The position numbers and the translations under genes were made by a program. This document shows, piece by piece, positions 7,411 to 15,588 of a stretch of 39,343 bases of DNA (position 1 is the stretch's first letter; the number at the start of each line of letters is the position of its first letter). The stretch spans positions 1 to 39,343 of the forward strand of contig CANRDK010000003.1 in assembly GCA_947629345.1 (NCBI GenBank). Direction: 5' to 3'. This DNA comes from an uncultured Clostridia bacterium (GTDB lineage Bacteria > Bacillota > Clostridia > Christensenellales > Borkfalkiaceae). Below the pieces are notes generated by a model. It saw only the letters and a list, made by a program, of their open reading frames with translations, did no database searches and was not told where the DNA came from.

Positions 7411-8754
7411 TCATTTACCTGCAGCTTGGTTCGCGGGAAGCAACACGTTCAATACAAACTTGTTGTCGGCGACGGACACCGAACACACGCCGCCGTATTT
7501 TTCGGCAACATTCCGCATGGAACGGATCCCGAATCCGTGAAAATCCCGACTTCCCTTGCTGGTAACGGGGTAGCCCTCTCCATCGAGCCCGATCGTCCCC
7601 TCGTAGGGGTTCGTCACGTTGACGGATACCATCTCCCCCACCTTGTGCACGACAATTGAAATGTTGCGTTTCTTTTCGTCGAGCTGCATGACGGCGTCCA
7701 TCGCATTTTCCAAAGCGTTTCCGAAGAGCGAGTAGATATCCGCCGTATCCATAAAGTCAAGCGCATGTCCGTCCACAACGCAGGTGAGAGAAACACCGTC
7801 GCGGTGGCATTTGAGGCTCTTTTCCGTCAAAATCGTGTCGAGCACTTCGTTTTCGGTGCGCACTTCCGCATCATAGATAGAAATAGCCCGCTCGATCTCC
7901 CTCACGGCGTCGTCCGTCAGAGCATTCTTTGCACTGATCGACCGAATCTGATGTCTGAGATCGTGGCATTTCAGATTGATGAGTTCGATATTGTCCTTGG
8001 AGAGCTTGTATTGCCGCTCCTTTTCGCGCAAGAGATACTGCGTGATATCAAGTTCATTCCTTAGAGTTCCCGTCTTGATGAGATTGAACTGGATATACAA
8101 CAGAAAACTGCAGCAGAGCGTCTCGTAGACCGTGTTCATGATCGTATCGAAGATACTGCGGTCCTCGCTATAATAGATGATGACGGAGTTCAGAAGAATG
8201 TCCACAATGAGTGCAACGCCCACGAGAATAAGGATGCCCGTGCGCTGGACGCGGAACTCCTCATCGGGTTTGATCTTGCGGATATACAGATAATAGAATA
8301 TCGTATAAGAAGAAAAGTATGCGAGAATGTAGAGAAACACAATGAGCAGAGTGCTCAGGTCCATCTTCGAAAAGTCGAAAGTGCCCTCGAAATACATGCC
8401 GAAAATGGGGCTGTTCCCCCTCTGCACGATCATCATCAGCAGATTGGAGATGCTATATGCAAGATGCTGCATGGTATACGCCACAATTCCGCAAAAGATC
8501 ACGTTCGTCCAGCTCTCTTTGCAGCAAAACTTCATCATGGGCACGGTGACCGCAAACAGCACGAAGAATGTGAACGTCGTATAAAAGGCGTCGTAAATGG
8601 GCGGCAAGATGAGGGCAAGCCCCTCCGCCACGACAAAACAAGCGCAGAAACGGAGCGCAAAATAGCTCCGTCTGCGGAGCCGCATTTCAAACAAAAATTC
8701 TACGACGAAAAGCTCCAGAACAACGAGCATTCGGTAGAAAAGGAGCATTTGCAC
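7411..8754 (-). CDS. GHKL sensor histidine kinase, AgrC-like
   Basis: A 447-residue membrane kinase. About six hydrophobic helices fill residues 1-225, without a recognisable extracellular sensor domain, as in peptide-sensing AgrC/ComD-type kinases. The dimerisation/phosphoacceptor part has LKCHDLRHQ with His264 as the likely phosphorylated residue. The HATPase_c_5 domain has the N box GNALENAMDA (Asn346, Asn350) and the G box HGFGIRSM (about 406-413). I accept the GTG start at 8754 because GGGGG lies nine bases upstream; an ATG at codon 3 is the alternative. The gene lies two bases after the regulator stop codon, so the two are co-translated. The signal is unknown: no agrB or agrD gene is present in the window. 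Confidence 0.9.
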   Translation of the reverse strand: MQMLLFYRMLVVLELFVVEFLFEMRLRRRSYFALRFCACFVVAEGLALILPPIYDAFYTTFTFFVLFAVTVPMMKFCCKESWTNVIFCGIVAYTMQHLAYSISNLLMMIVQRGNSPIFGMYFEGTFDFSKMDLSTLLIVFLYILAYFSSYTIFYYLYIRKIKPDEEFRVQRTGILILVGVALIVDILLNSVIIYYSEDRSIFDTIMNTVYETLCCSFLLYIQFNLIKTGTLRNELDITQYLLREKERQYKLSKDNIELINLKCHDLRHQIRSISAKNALTDDAVREIERAISIYDAEVRTENEVLDTILTEKSLKCHRDGVSLTCVVDGHALDFMDTADIYSLFGNALENAMDAVMQLDEKKRNISIVVHKVGEMVSVNVTNPYEGTIGLDGEGYPVTSKGSRDFHGFGIRSMRNVAEKYGGVCSVSVADNKFVLNVLLPANQAAGK

Positions 8755-8756
8755 GG

Positions 8757-9473
8757 CTATTTTCCCCCGAGAAACTCGTTAAGGCTCATCAGAAAGCTCT
8801 TCTTTTTGTTGCGTGAGATCTGGAGCGATTCGCCCGCCACGGTGACGGACATTGCTTCAATGGCGGTGACATGTTTCAGATTGACGAGAAAACAGCGGTT
8901 GCAGAGCGCAAACGGCGCGTCCTCCAGTTCCTTACAGACATTATAGAGTTGGTCGTAGGTCGTAAAATTTCCCTCAAAGGTGTGATAGATGCAACAGTGG
9001 TGCGCGACCTCGACATATTTGATATCCCGCACCCGAAGCCGCCGTTTGTTGTTGCGTTCGGTGATCCATATCTCTTTGCTCTGCGTGCTCTTGTATTTGT
9101 TGATCGCGCGGTCCATTTTCATCGCAAAGCTCTCGTACCAAACGGGCTTGACGATAAAATCGAGCGCATTTACCTCATATCCCTTTACGGCATACTGCGC
9201 CATATTGGTCACAAACACGACGATAACATTTTCATCTTTCTCGCGGATATGCCGCACCGCCTCCATCCCATTCATGTGCGGGAGCTCAATATCCATGAAA
9301 ATGAAATCGTAATTTCCGCTGAATTCGTCGAGAAAGGTGATCGCATCCGAAAAACAAGTTACATTAAAGGTATATTTCAAATCACAGTGATCTTGCTCAT
9401 ATTCTTTCATGAGCGCACATAGCTGCTCGCATGTTTCCCGATTGTCCTCTACAATGCATATTCTGAAATTCAT
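8757..9473 (-). CDS. LytTR-family response regulator, AgrA-like
   Basis: A 238-residue cytoplasmic DNA-binding regulator. The receiver domain (1-120) shows the acidic pair Glu9-Asp10, phosphoacceptor Asp61 in FMDIELP, Thr89 and Lys109 in IVKP. Residues about 135-235 form the LytTR domain (RRLRVRDIKYVEVAHHCCIY; FALCNRCFLVNLKHV), which binds pairs of short direct repeats near promoters. A GGGGAG site precedes the ATG closely. It is the first gene of the regulator-kinase operon and reads away from the second GH3 gene, whose start is 218 bases off. The position between two glycosidase operons makes both of them likely targets (inference). Confidence 0.93.
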   Translation of the reverse strand: MNFRICIVEDNRETCEQLCALMKEYEQDHCDLKYTFNVTCFSDAITFLDEFSGNYDFIFMDIELPHMNGMEAVRHIREKDENVIVVFVTNMAQYAVKGYEVNALDFIVKPVWYESFAMKMDRAINKYKSTQSKEIWITERNNKRRLRVRDIKYVEVAHHCCIYHTFEGNFTTYDQLYNVCKELEDAPFALCNRCFLVNLKHVTAIEAMSVTVAGESLQISRNKKKSFLMSLNEFLGGK

Positions 9474-9503
9474 TTCTCCCCTTTGCTCCTATCCATCACT
9501 TTA

Positions 9504-9532
9504 ACAGTAACACACATTCGGGGAAATGTCAA
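9504..9532 (-). promoter_or_regulatory. Promoter of the regulator/kinase operon
   Basis: Minus strand: TTGACA (9527-9532), 17-base spacer, TACTGT (9504-9509). The -10 region reads GTTACTGTTAAAG, which resembles a LytTR/AgrA half site (ACAGTTAAG-like), so feedback control by the regulator is possible. Leader length is about 25 bases. Confidence 0.65.
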
Positions 9533-9630
9533 GATTAAATTTAGTGAAAATTCTGTAAAACCGAAACGGAGGCGGCCACAAAAATGGTATGCTTTTCCAA
9601 TCGGTTCACAGCGCTTTTTCGGGCGCCGTA

Positions 9631-9660
9631 TTGACTTCCGTCTAATAAGCATGGTATAAT
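9631..9660 (+). promoter_or_regulatory. Promoter of GH3 arm 2
   Basis: TTGACT (9631-9636), 18-base spacer, TATAAT (9655-9660), with a short leader that carries AAAGGAGG just before the ATG at 9692. Unlike the arm 1 promoter it has both boxes, so basal expression should be good. No clear pair of LytTR sites was recognised by eye between 9533 and 9630. Confidence 0.75.
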
Positions 9661-9691
9661 AAGCTACAGATCCCCAAAAAAAGGAGGAAAT

Positions 9692-12600
9692 ATGAAACCC
9701 AAAAAAAACTTGATCCTGCGGATCGCAAGCATTGCAACGACGGCGGCCGTCGGCTGCGGTCTGATCGTAGGGAACTACTACGCGTTTGAAAACGAGAGCA
9801 ACCTCAATCAGATCCTCTGCCCGCCCGTTGTGAATGAGAAGACGCTGGAAAAGACACAGCAACAGGCGCAGGAGATGTCCAAACAGATCGTCTCCGAGGG
9901 CTCCGTTCTTCTCAAAAACAATGACGGGGCACTGCCCCTCGACGTTGTTGAGGACAGCAGGGTCAATATCTTCGGCTGGGCAAGCATCGACTGGGCCTAC
10001 GGCGCGAACAGCAGCTCCTGTTCGGGACGGGTGATGACGGAGGACGGTTCCGACGCCTCCCTCATCGACCTCTATGACGCGCTGACGGAGTACGAAATCG
10101 AGTACAATCCCGACCTCGAGGCGATGTACCGCCGCTATTCCGCCCCCTATCTGTACGCGATGAAAGCTCCGAACAATGTCAACAACGACAACGTGATCAC
10201 CCTGCACGAGCCGAATATCGACGACAAGAACTATTACACGGATGAATTGCTCAGCCGAGCGCTTTCCTATTCGCAGACGGCGCTCGTTGTGATCACCCGC
10301 AACGCAGGCGAGGACATTCCCGCAGACAGGCCGATGAGAAAGGCAGGCAGCGGCGCAACGACGGAGAGCGACAAGATCTATCTCGACGTCTCGGCCGAAG
10401 AGCTGGCCCTGCTCGAATATGTGGGTGCGGCCTACGAAAAGGTGGTGGTCATCATCAACTGCCCCGTGGCGATGGATCTCGGCTTCCTCGACACCATCCC
10501 CGGGCTCGACGCCGCACTGCAGGTCGGCTTTACGGGAACGCACGGCGCCGCCGCCATTCCCAAACTGCTCTACGGAGAGGTCTCCCCCTCAGGCCGCCTC
10601 GTCGATACATACGCATACGACAGGAACACCTCCTTTGCCATGAAGACCAAGAGCGGAGCGCAGTGGTCGAGCGGCGGAAACGGCAAATACTTCTTTGAAT
10701 ACCTCGAAAATATCTACGTCGGCTACCGTTGGTACGAAACGGCGGATGCGGAGAACTATTGGGATGAATACACGCGCGAACTGCTCGACGAGACGGATGC
10801 GTTTTCGGATGTGTTCGGATATGACGCCGTTGTACAGTATCCCTTCGGCTACGGCCTCTCCTACACCGAATTCACTTGGGACGTTCTGAGCTATGAGCTC
10901 ACGATAGACGGCAAACCCACAAACGAGCTCACGCCCGAATGCGAGATCGTCTTTAAGGTCAACGTGACCAATGTCGGCGACTATGCAGGCAAGGATGTTG
11001 TAGAAGTCTTCCTGAATGCCCCCTACTACGACGGGGAGATCGAGAAGGCCTATGTCAGCCTCGTCGGGTACGAAAAGACCATCTTGCTCCAACCGGGTGA
11101 AAACCAGATTTTGGAGGTCAGGGTCGATGCGGACGACTGTTTGAGCTACGACTGTTACGACCGCAACGACGACGGCCACAGCGGATACGAACTCGACCGC
11201 GGCACCTACCGCTTCCAGCTGATGAAGAACTCCCACGAGATCAAGACTGCCAACTTCCCGAATGACAATCTCAAAAACGTGGACGCAGTCGTTGCATATG
11301 AAGTGGAGGAAACAATTCCCGTAGATGAGGACAAATATACGGGTGCGACGGTGGAAAATCTCTTTACGGGCAGCGACGCCGTGGACGGATACCCCATCGA
11401 CGCCGTGGAGAACGGATACTCCCCCGCCTATCTCGAACGCGACTCCTTCGCCGATATCCAGACCTTTGAAGGGCTCAAATCGCGTCCCGCAAGTTCCCTC
11501 CTCAATGCAACTTACAGCTTCACGCAGGAAAAGTGCAATGAATGGGACAATGCCAAAGTCGATGTCTTTGGCGAGCCGACCTTCCAAGGGACGGTGGAAT
11601 GGGGCGCACAGAACGGTCTCAAGGTGTATGAGGCGAATGAGGTGACAGAGCTCGGCTATGACCTCGGCGCCGACTACGACGATCCCATGTGGGAGGACGT
11701 CCTCGCGCAGGTCACGGTCAGCGAATGCCTGAACGTCATCAATAAGTCGTACGGAACGCCTGCGATCCCCTCCGTCGGCAAGCCGAGCTGCCCCGAACTC
11801 GACGGTCCCGCGCAGATCAAGTGCTACTATCAGGATGCGCCCCGCGGCACGGGGTACCCCTCCGCCGTCGTCATTGCGCAGACATGGAACAAGGAGCTTG
11901 CGGAGGACTTCGGCCTCTCCTTTGCCCAAGATATGGCTTCGGTCGGCATCAACGGGCTGTGGGGCTGGGGGACAAACATCCACCGCACGCCCGTCGGCGG
12001 CAGAAACTGGGAATACTATTCCGAAGATCCCTTCATCTCGGGCAGCGTGCTCGCAAACGCGGTGAAAGGACTCAACAAGGGCGGAAGGTACTGCTATATC
12101 AAGCACTTCTGCCTCAACGAATCGGAGAGCAACAAGGTGGAAGGGTTCACGTTTACCACCGAACAGGCCCTCCGCGAGATCTATCTCAAGCCCTTCCGCA
12201 TGGCCATTGAACAGGGCGGCGCACTCGGCATCATGACCTCCTTCAACCGCATCGGTGCGGTGTACAGCGGCGGCAGTCAGGCTGCCATTGCGGGCGTCGT
12301 GCGCGGCGAATGGGGCTTCCGCGGCAGCATCATCACCGACTGGGCCAACACGGGCGGCTACATGTCCATCGACCATCAGCTCCGTGCGGGCGGCGACCTC
12401 GGCATGAATACCAACCTCAACGCGGGCGTCAGAGCAGAGTACAGCGAAAAGGGAACTCCCCGTCTGCAGTATCAGATGAAGGAAGCCGTCCACCACGTTC
12501 TCTATACATGGCTCCGCAGTCAATATCTCAACAAGGAATACAACGAAAACCCCGAAACGACGGAGCAGGTCATTCAGACGGCGTCCATCGAATCGTGGAA

Positions 12601-12715
12601 ATGGTGGAAGACACTGCTCATCGACGTAGACGTCGCACTCAGCGGCCTGTGTGTGCTTTGGGTGGTCATGTCCTTCCTGCCCGACAAAAAATCAGAACAA
12701 AAGGAGGAGCTCTGA
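9692..12715 (+). CDS. Membrane-anchored, circularly permuted GH3 glycoside hydrolase (arm 2)
   Basis: A 1007-residue enzyme built like the arm 1 GH3 but clearly diverged from it. It has an N-terminal membrane segment (about 9-30), the C-terminal-type sandwich (about 55-310), Fn3-like domain (about 410-515), TIM barrel (about 660-945) and a closing membrane segment (about 972-995) before DKKSEQKEEL. The barrel shows DGPAQIK (Asp704), WEYYSEDP, KHFCLNESESNK (Lys804-His805) and the nucleophile Asp883 in GSIITDWAN. The usual Arg at the end of the KHF motif is Lys here, and the sandwich loop reads NAGEDIP instead of YYGEGGD, so the substrate may differ from that of arm 1. AAGGAGG precedes the ATG. 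It forms an operon with the small membrane protein that follows one base later. Confidence 0.9.
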   Translation: MKPKKNLILRIASIATTAAVGCGLIVGNYYAFENESNLNQILCPPVVNEKTLEKTQQQAQEMSKQIVSEGSVLLKNNDGALPLDVVEDSRVNIFGWASIDWAYGANSSSCSGRVMTEDGSDASLIDLYDALTEYEIEYNPDLEAMYRRYSAPYLYAMKAPNNVNNDNVITLHEPNIDDKNYYTDELLSRALSYSQTALVVITRNAGEDIPADRPMRKAGSGATTESDKIYLDVSAEELALLEYVGAAYEKVVVIINCPVAMDLGFLDTIPGLDAALQVGFTGTHGAAAIPKLLYGEVSPSGRLVDTYAYDRNTSFAMKTKSGAQWSSGGNGKYFFEYLENIYVGYRWYETADAENYWDEYTRELLDETDAFSDVFGYDAVVQYPFGYGLSYTEFTWDVLSYELTIDGKPTNELTPECEIVFKVNVTNVGDYAGKDVVEVFLNAPYYDGEIEKAYVSLVGYEKTILLQPGENQILEVRVDADDCLSYDCYDRNDDGHSGYELDRGTYRFQLMKNSHEIKTANFPNDNLKNVDAVVAYEVEETIPVDEDKYTGATVENLFTGSDAVDGYPIDAVENGYSPAYLERDSFADIQTFEGLKSRPASSLLNATYSFTQEKCNEWDNAKVDVFGEPTFQGTVEWGAQNGLKVYEANEVTELGYDLGADYDDPMWEDVLAQVTVSECLNVINKSYGTPAIPSVGKPSCPELDGPAQIKCYYQDAPRGTGYPSAVVIAQTWNKELAEDFGLSFAQDMASVGINGLWGWGTNIHRTPVGGRNWEYYSEDPFISGSVLANAVKGLNKGGRYCYIKHFCLNESESNKVEGFTFTTEQALREIYLKPFRMAIEQGGALGIMTSFNRIGAVYSGGSQAAIAGVVRGEWGFRGSIITDWANTGGYMSIDHQLRAGGDLGMNTNLNAGVRAEYSEKGTPRLQYQMKEAVHHVLYTWLRSQYLNKEYNENPETTEQVIQTASIESWKWWKTLLIDVDVALSGLCVLWVVMSFLPDKKSEQKEEL

Positions 12716-12716
12716 T

Positions 12717-12875
12717 ATGAGTAAATTGAAAAAAATCGTCCTCTTTGCGGGACTCGGTGCGATCGCCCTCGCGGTCATTCTCATCACTTCCATCTCCTAT
12801 ATCAAATATCAGATCTACAGAAGCCAATTCAAAGATACCGACCCCGAAGCGCAGGTTGTATTCATGCTTGAATAG
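12717..12875 (+). CDS. Small single-helix membrane protein following GH3 arm 2
   Basis: A 52-residue protein of unknown family: basic start (MSKLKK), one long hydrophobic helix (about residues 7-29, IVLFAGLGAIALAVILITSI), then a short polar tail (KYQIYRSQFKDTDPEAQVVF). The start at 12717 is set by AAGGAGGAGC (12701-12710) inside the end of the GH3 gene; the GH3 stop codon ends one base before this ATG, so translation is coupled. A terminator follows at once. It mirrors the small membrane gene that precedes GH3 arm 1, although the two proteins are not visibly alike in sequence. Confidence 0.75.
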   Translation: MSKLKKIVLFAGLGAIALAVILITSISYIKYQIYRSQFKDTDPEAQVVFMLE

Positions 12876-12895
12876 TTCTCATTCCGTCCCCTTTC

Positions 12896-12935
12896 GCTCC
12901 CTCCGCACAGCTCTTGCGGGGGGAGCTTGTTTTTT
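12896..12935 (+). terminator. Terminator of the GH3 arm 2 operon
   Basis: A 12-bp stem (12896-12907 with 12915-12926, one T-G pair) with a seven-base loop, followed by TTGTTTTTT. It lies 20 bases past the small membrane gene. Confidence 0.85.
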
Positions 12936-13002
12936 ATGCCGACGGGGAATGATCGAATTTTAAAAGTGCACACTTTTTTGAACTCTTTCTCAATCGGGGT
13001 AA

Positions 13003-13030
13003 TTGACACTCCCTATCATTATTATATAAT
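13003..13030 (+). promoter_or_regulatory. Promoter of the Ig/CBM lipoprotein
   Basis: TTGACA (13003-13008), 16-base spacer, TATAAT (13025-13030), both perfect matches to consensus in an AT-rich patch. It gives the lipoprotein a strong promoter of its own, independent of the GH3 operon. Confidence 0.8.
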
Positions 13031-13096
13031 AAAATTACTAATATTCTTATACAGGCGCCGCCTCGCGCAGGTATCAAGATCAAAAGGAGAAAAATT

Positions 13097-15466
13097 ATGA
13101 GGAAAACAGGCAGAAATGTTGTTTCCGTGCTCACGGGGCTCCTGCTCATCGTCACGATGCTGTTCGCGTGTATCGCGTGCGGCTCGAGCGGTAAGGAGAT
13201 CAAGAGCATTGAAATAACCACTCCCCCCACCAAGACCGACTATATCAAGGGCGAAAAATTCGATCCCGCGGGCATGGTCATCAGTTTGATCTACAAGGAA
13301 GAGGGCGCAGAGAAGGAAGTTCTCCCGTCAGACGCCTATCAAATTTCCCCCGACGCATCCACACCTCTTGATACCAACAACAGAACGGTCACCGTGACCT
13401 ACGAAAAGGACGGCAAGAAATACACCGCCAAGCAGGTCATCACGGTACACAACAATGCAACGGCCGTAACGATCAAGAGCCGGCCGACAAAGACGGAATA
13501 CATGGCAGGCGAAAGATTCGATCCCACGGGTATGGTCGTCAATGCCACGTTTGAGGACGGCACCACCGCAGAAGTTGAGATCACCTCCTCGAACGCACAG
13601 TACAAGACCGATCCTCTGAGCGATGCAGATTCCGAATTCGTCATCAAGTACAGCGGCTTCGAAATCAAATTGCAGCTCACCATTGCGACGGGTGTTTTCA
13701 TCGAGGCAGAAAACGCCAACATCAACGCAAAATCTTATCAGACCAATACCGACTCGGAGAAGGCTTCAGGCGGCGCTTACATCGGCAATATGTTTGCGGG
13801 CGACAGCATCACGTTCAAATTTATCGCAGAAAGCGCAGGCAAGGCAGATATCGCCTTTATCCTCTCCTCCGTGTATCTGAAAGAGGGCACAGGTGACGGC
13901 GGCTGGACCCCCGTGGAGATGGGCGACTGCCAGTTCAACAAGATCGTTGAATTCACCGTGAACGGCACGAAATACGACATTCCCGACTCGGCCGTGCTCC
14001 CCGGCGGCGTTGCCGCGGACAAAACGGCAGGCGACCAGACCCTTTGGTTCAACTGGAAGGAAGTCACATTCAAAGATGTGGACCTCAAAGCGGGCTCCAA
14101 TGCCATCAAACTTACCTTTATCGAGCACGACTACGTCTCCAGCCAGAGCGGTTGGACGGGTACGTTCGGCGCCAATATCGACTGCCTCCGCGTCAACAGC
14201 AGCGTCAAGTGCTCGCAGCAGACCTATGACATCACCGTGACCGATTCCTATGTGGAAAAGAGCGGCGACAATGTCATGCTCAACATTTCGGGGACTGCGG
14301 TCGGATACGATCAGAGCGACATCTCCGTCACATTCGGCAGCGGCGCGACCCTTCCGCTCTCTGAATACGCGCTCGACGAGTCCAAGGGGACCTTCACGGC
14401 AAAGGTTGCTCTCAGCGGCCTCAGCGCAGGCCAGTACACCAGCATCCTCGTTGTGACGCGCGACACCAGCGTTCCGCTGAAGACGACAAAAGACGGCGGG
14501 GAATTCTCCGACTCTGTCTCCAGCTATACCGTTTCTAAGTCTGAAAGCGGCCTTTTGACCATTGAAGTTGTGGGCGGCTCCATGTACAAGGTCACGAAAG
14601 TCGAACTCAAGGAGATCGACGGCAAGCCTTGCTACGTCATCACAGGCGAAGTTGCGGGATACACAAGCGATCTGTTCTCGCTCGATATGCAGGAAAACAA
14701 CACTTGGGCAGGGAATAATCCCGCATTCACGATGGACATCGATACATCCGCAAAGACCTTTACGGTCGCGGTCGATCTCTCCTCCCTGAAAGCATCCGAA
14801 AACGTCTATATCCCCCACTTCAAACTTGCGATGGAGTCGGGAGAAGGCGCGGGCGACATCAAAGTTGCAAACGGCGTAGAGGCGACGATCGGTCAAAGCA
14901 TCACCGTCGGCAGTATGGTCTATACGCTCGATGATTCGGCGTTCTCATGCGTCTGCGTCAAGATCGTCTCGACGAAGAATTACGAGAACAAGTCGGTCTC
15001 CCTCGAAACCAAGGACAACAAGGCCTACCTCGTCATCAACGGGACCTATTCCCAATATGAAAAGGATGAACTCACAGCCGAGCTCACCAAGTCCATCTAT
15101 GCCGACACGCAGAATATGCCCAAGGTGGACGGAGACGAGAGCAGCGAGTCTTGGGACGACAACACGAAAGTCGTTCTTACGCTCAACGATACCCTTCTTG
15201 TGGAAGTCAACGACGACGGCACCTACAAGATCTATCTCGACCTCTCTGCAGGGCAGAACGGTCAGGCGCTCTTCTCCCATTTCAACTTTAACGGGGCAAC
15301 AAACAGCAATCTTGCAAACCTTCCCCACAAGGAGGGCACGCCCGAATCCATCACCGTCGGCAATCAAAAATACAGCTTTGTAGATATGTCGTCGATGAGC
15401 ACCATGGGTGACGCTTGGAGTTGGGCGACGACGCTCATCGTTGTCAAGGTCGAAGCAGCAAACTGA
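13097..15466 (+). CDS. Lipoprotein with bacterial Ig-like domains, a CBM-like module and three repeated C-terminal domains
   Basis: A 789-residue surface lipoprotein; the lipobox ACIAC places the lipid on Cys28. Two group 3 Ig-like domains follow (about 36-118 and 123-197), each with the hallmark PTKTxY...GExFDPxGM. Residues about 201-366 look like a CBM6/CBM35-type module that begins IEAENANINAKSY and ends ANIDCLRV. The rest contains three related units of about 110-150 residues, beginning near 375, 515 and 635, with repeated patterns such as VxLKExDGKPCYVITGEVAGY and SLETKDNKAYLVINGTYSQY; I do not recognise this domain. AAAAGGAG precedes the ATG. By position it is the counterpart of the CBM lipoprotein at 2381-3808. 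Binding of a surface glycan is inferred. Confidence 0.85.
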   Translation: MRKTGRNVVSVLTGLLLIVTMLFACIACGSSGKEIKSIEITTPPTKTDYIKGEKFDPAGMVISLIYKEEGAEKEVLPSDAYQISPDASTPLDTNNRTVTVTYEKDGKKYTAKQVITVHNNATAVTIKSRPTKTEYMAGERFDPTGMVVNATFEDGTTAEVEITSSNAQYKTDPLSDADSEFVIKYSGFEIKLQLTIATGVFIEAENANINAKSYQTNTDSEKASGGAYIGNMFAGDSITFKFIAESAGKADIAFILSSVYLKEGTGDGGWTPVEMGDCQFNKIVEFTVNGTKYDIPDSAVLPGGVAADKTAGDQTLWFNWKEVTFKDVDLKAGSNAIKLTFIEHDYVSSQSGWTGTFGANIDCLRVNSSVKCSQQTYDITVTDSYVEKSGDNVMLNISGTAVGYDQSDISVTFGSGATLPLSEYALDESKGTFTAKVALSGLSAGQYTSILVVTRDTSVPLKTTKDGGEFSDSVSSYTVSKSESGLLTIEVVGGSMYKVTKVELKEIDGKPCYVITGEVAGYTSDLFSLDMQENNTWAGNNPAFTMDIDTSAKTFTVAVDLSSLKASENVYIPHFKLAMESGEGAGDIKVANGVEATIGQSITVGSMVYTLDDSAFSCVCVKIVSTKNYENKSVSLETKDNKAYLVINGTYSQYEKDELTAELTKSIYADTQNMPKVDGDESSESWDDNTKVVLTLNDTLLVEVNDDGTYKIYLDLSAGQNGQALFSHFNFNGATNSNLANLPHKEGTPESITVGNQKYSFVDMSSMSTMGDAWSWATTLIVVKVEAAN

Positions 15467-15481
15467 CATTCCCAAAGCCAT

Positions 15482-15515
15482 AAAAGACAGCACGGCTGAG
15501 CCGTGCTGTCTTTTT
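15482..15515 (+). terminator. Terminator of the Ig/CBM lipoprotein gene
   Basis: A perfect 15-bp stem (15482-15496 with 15500-15514), loop TGA, ending in a run of five T. It lies 15 bases past the stop codon and marks the right end of the GH3 locus. Confidence 0.92.
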
Positions 15516-15533
15516 ACCCTCCTCTCGGTCACA

Positions 15534-15577
15534 AAAAAATCGTGCGATTCCGCTTTACTTTTGGGGCACGATTTTTT
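15534..15577. repeat. 12-bp inverted repeat spanning the methyltransferase promoter
   Basis: AAAAAATCGTGC (15534-15545) and its exact complement GCACGATTTTTT (15566-15577), separated by 20 bases. The -35 box lies in the loop and the right arm shares its last T with the -10 box. It may be a dyad operator, or a second terminator hairpin for readthrough from the left. Confidence 0.6.
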
Positions 15578-15582
15578 ATAAT
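15554..15582 (+). promoter_or_regulatory. Promoter of the methyltransferase gene, predicted leaderless start
   Basis: TTTACT (15554-15559), exact 17-base spacer, TATAAT (15577-15582). The ATG begins at 15589, six bases after the -10 box, and no Shine-Dalgarno site exists upstream, so the first transcribed base should be at or next to the A of the start codon. Confidence 0.7.
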
Positions 15583-15588
15583 ATTGCT

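Noticed and set aside
10589-12523. A 644-codon open frame on the minus strand
   Set aside because: Antisense to the GH3 arm 2 gene; no motif visible.
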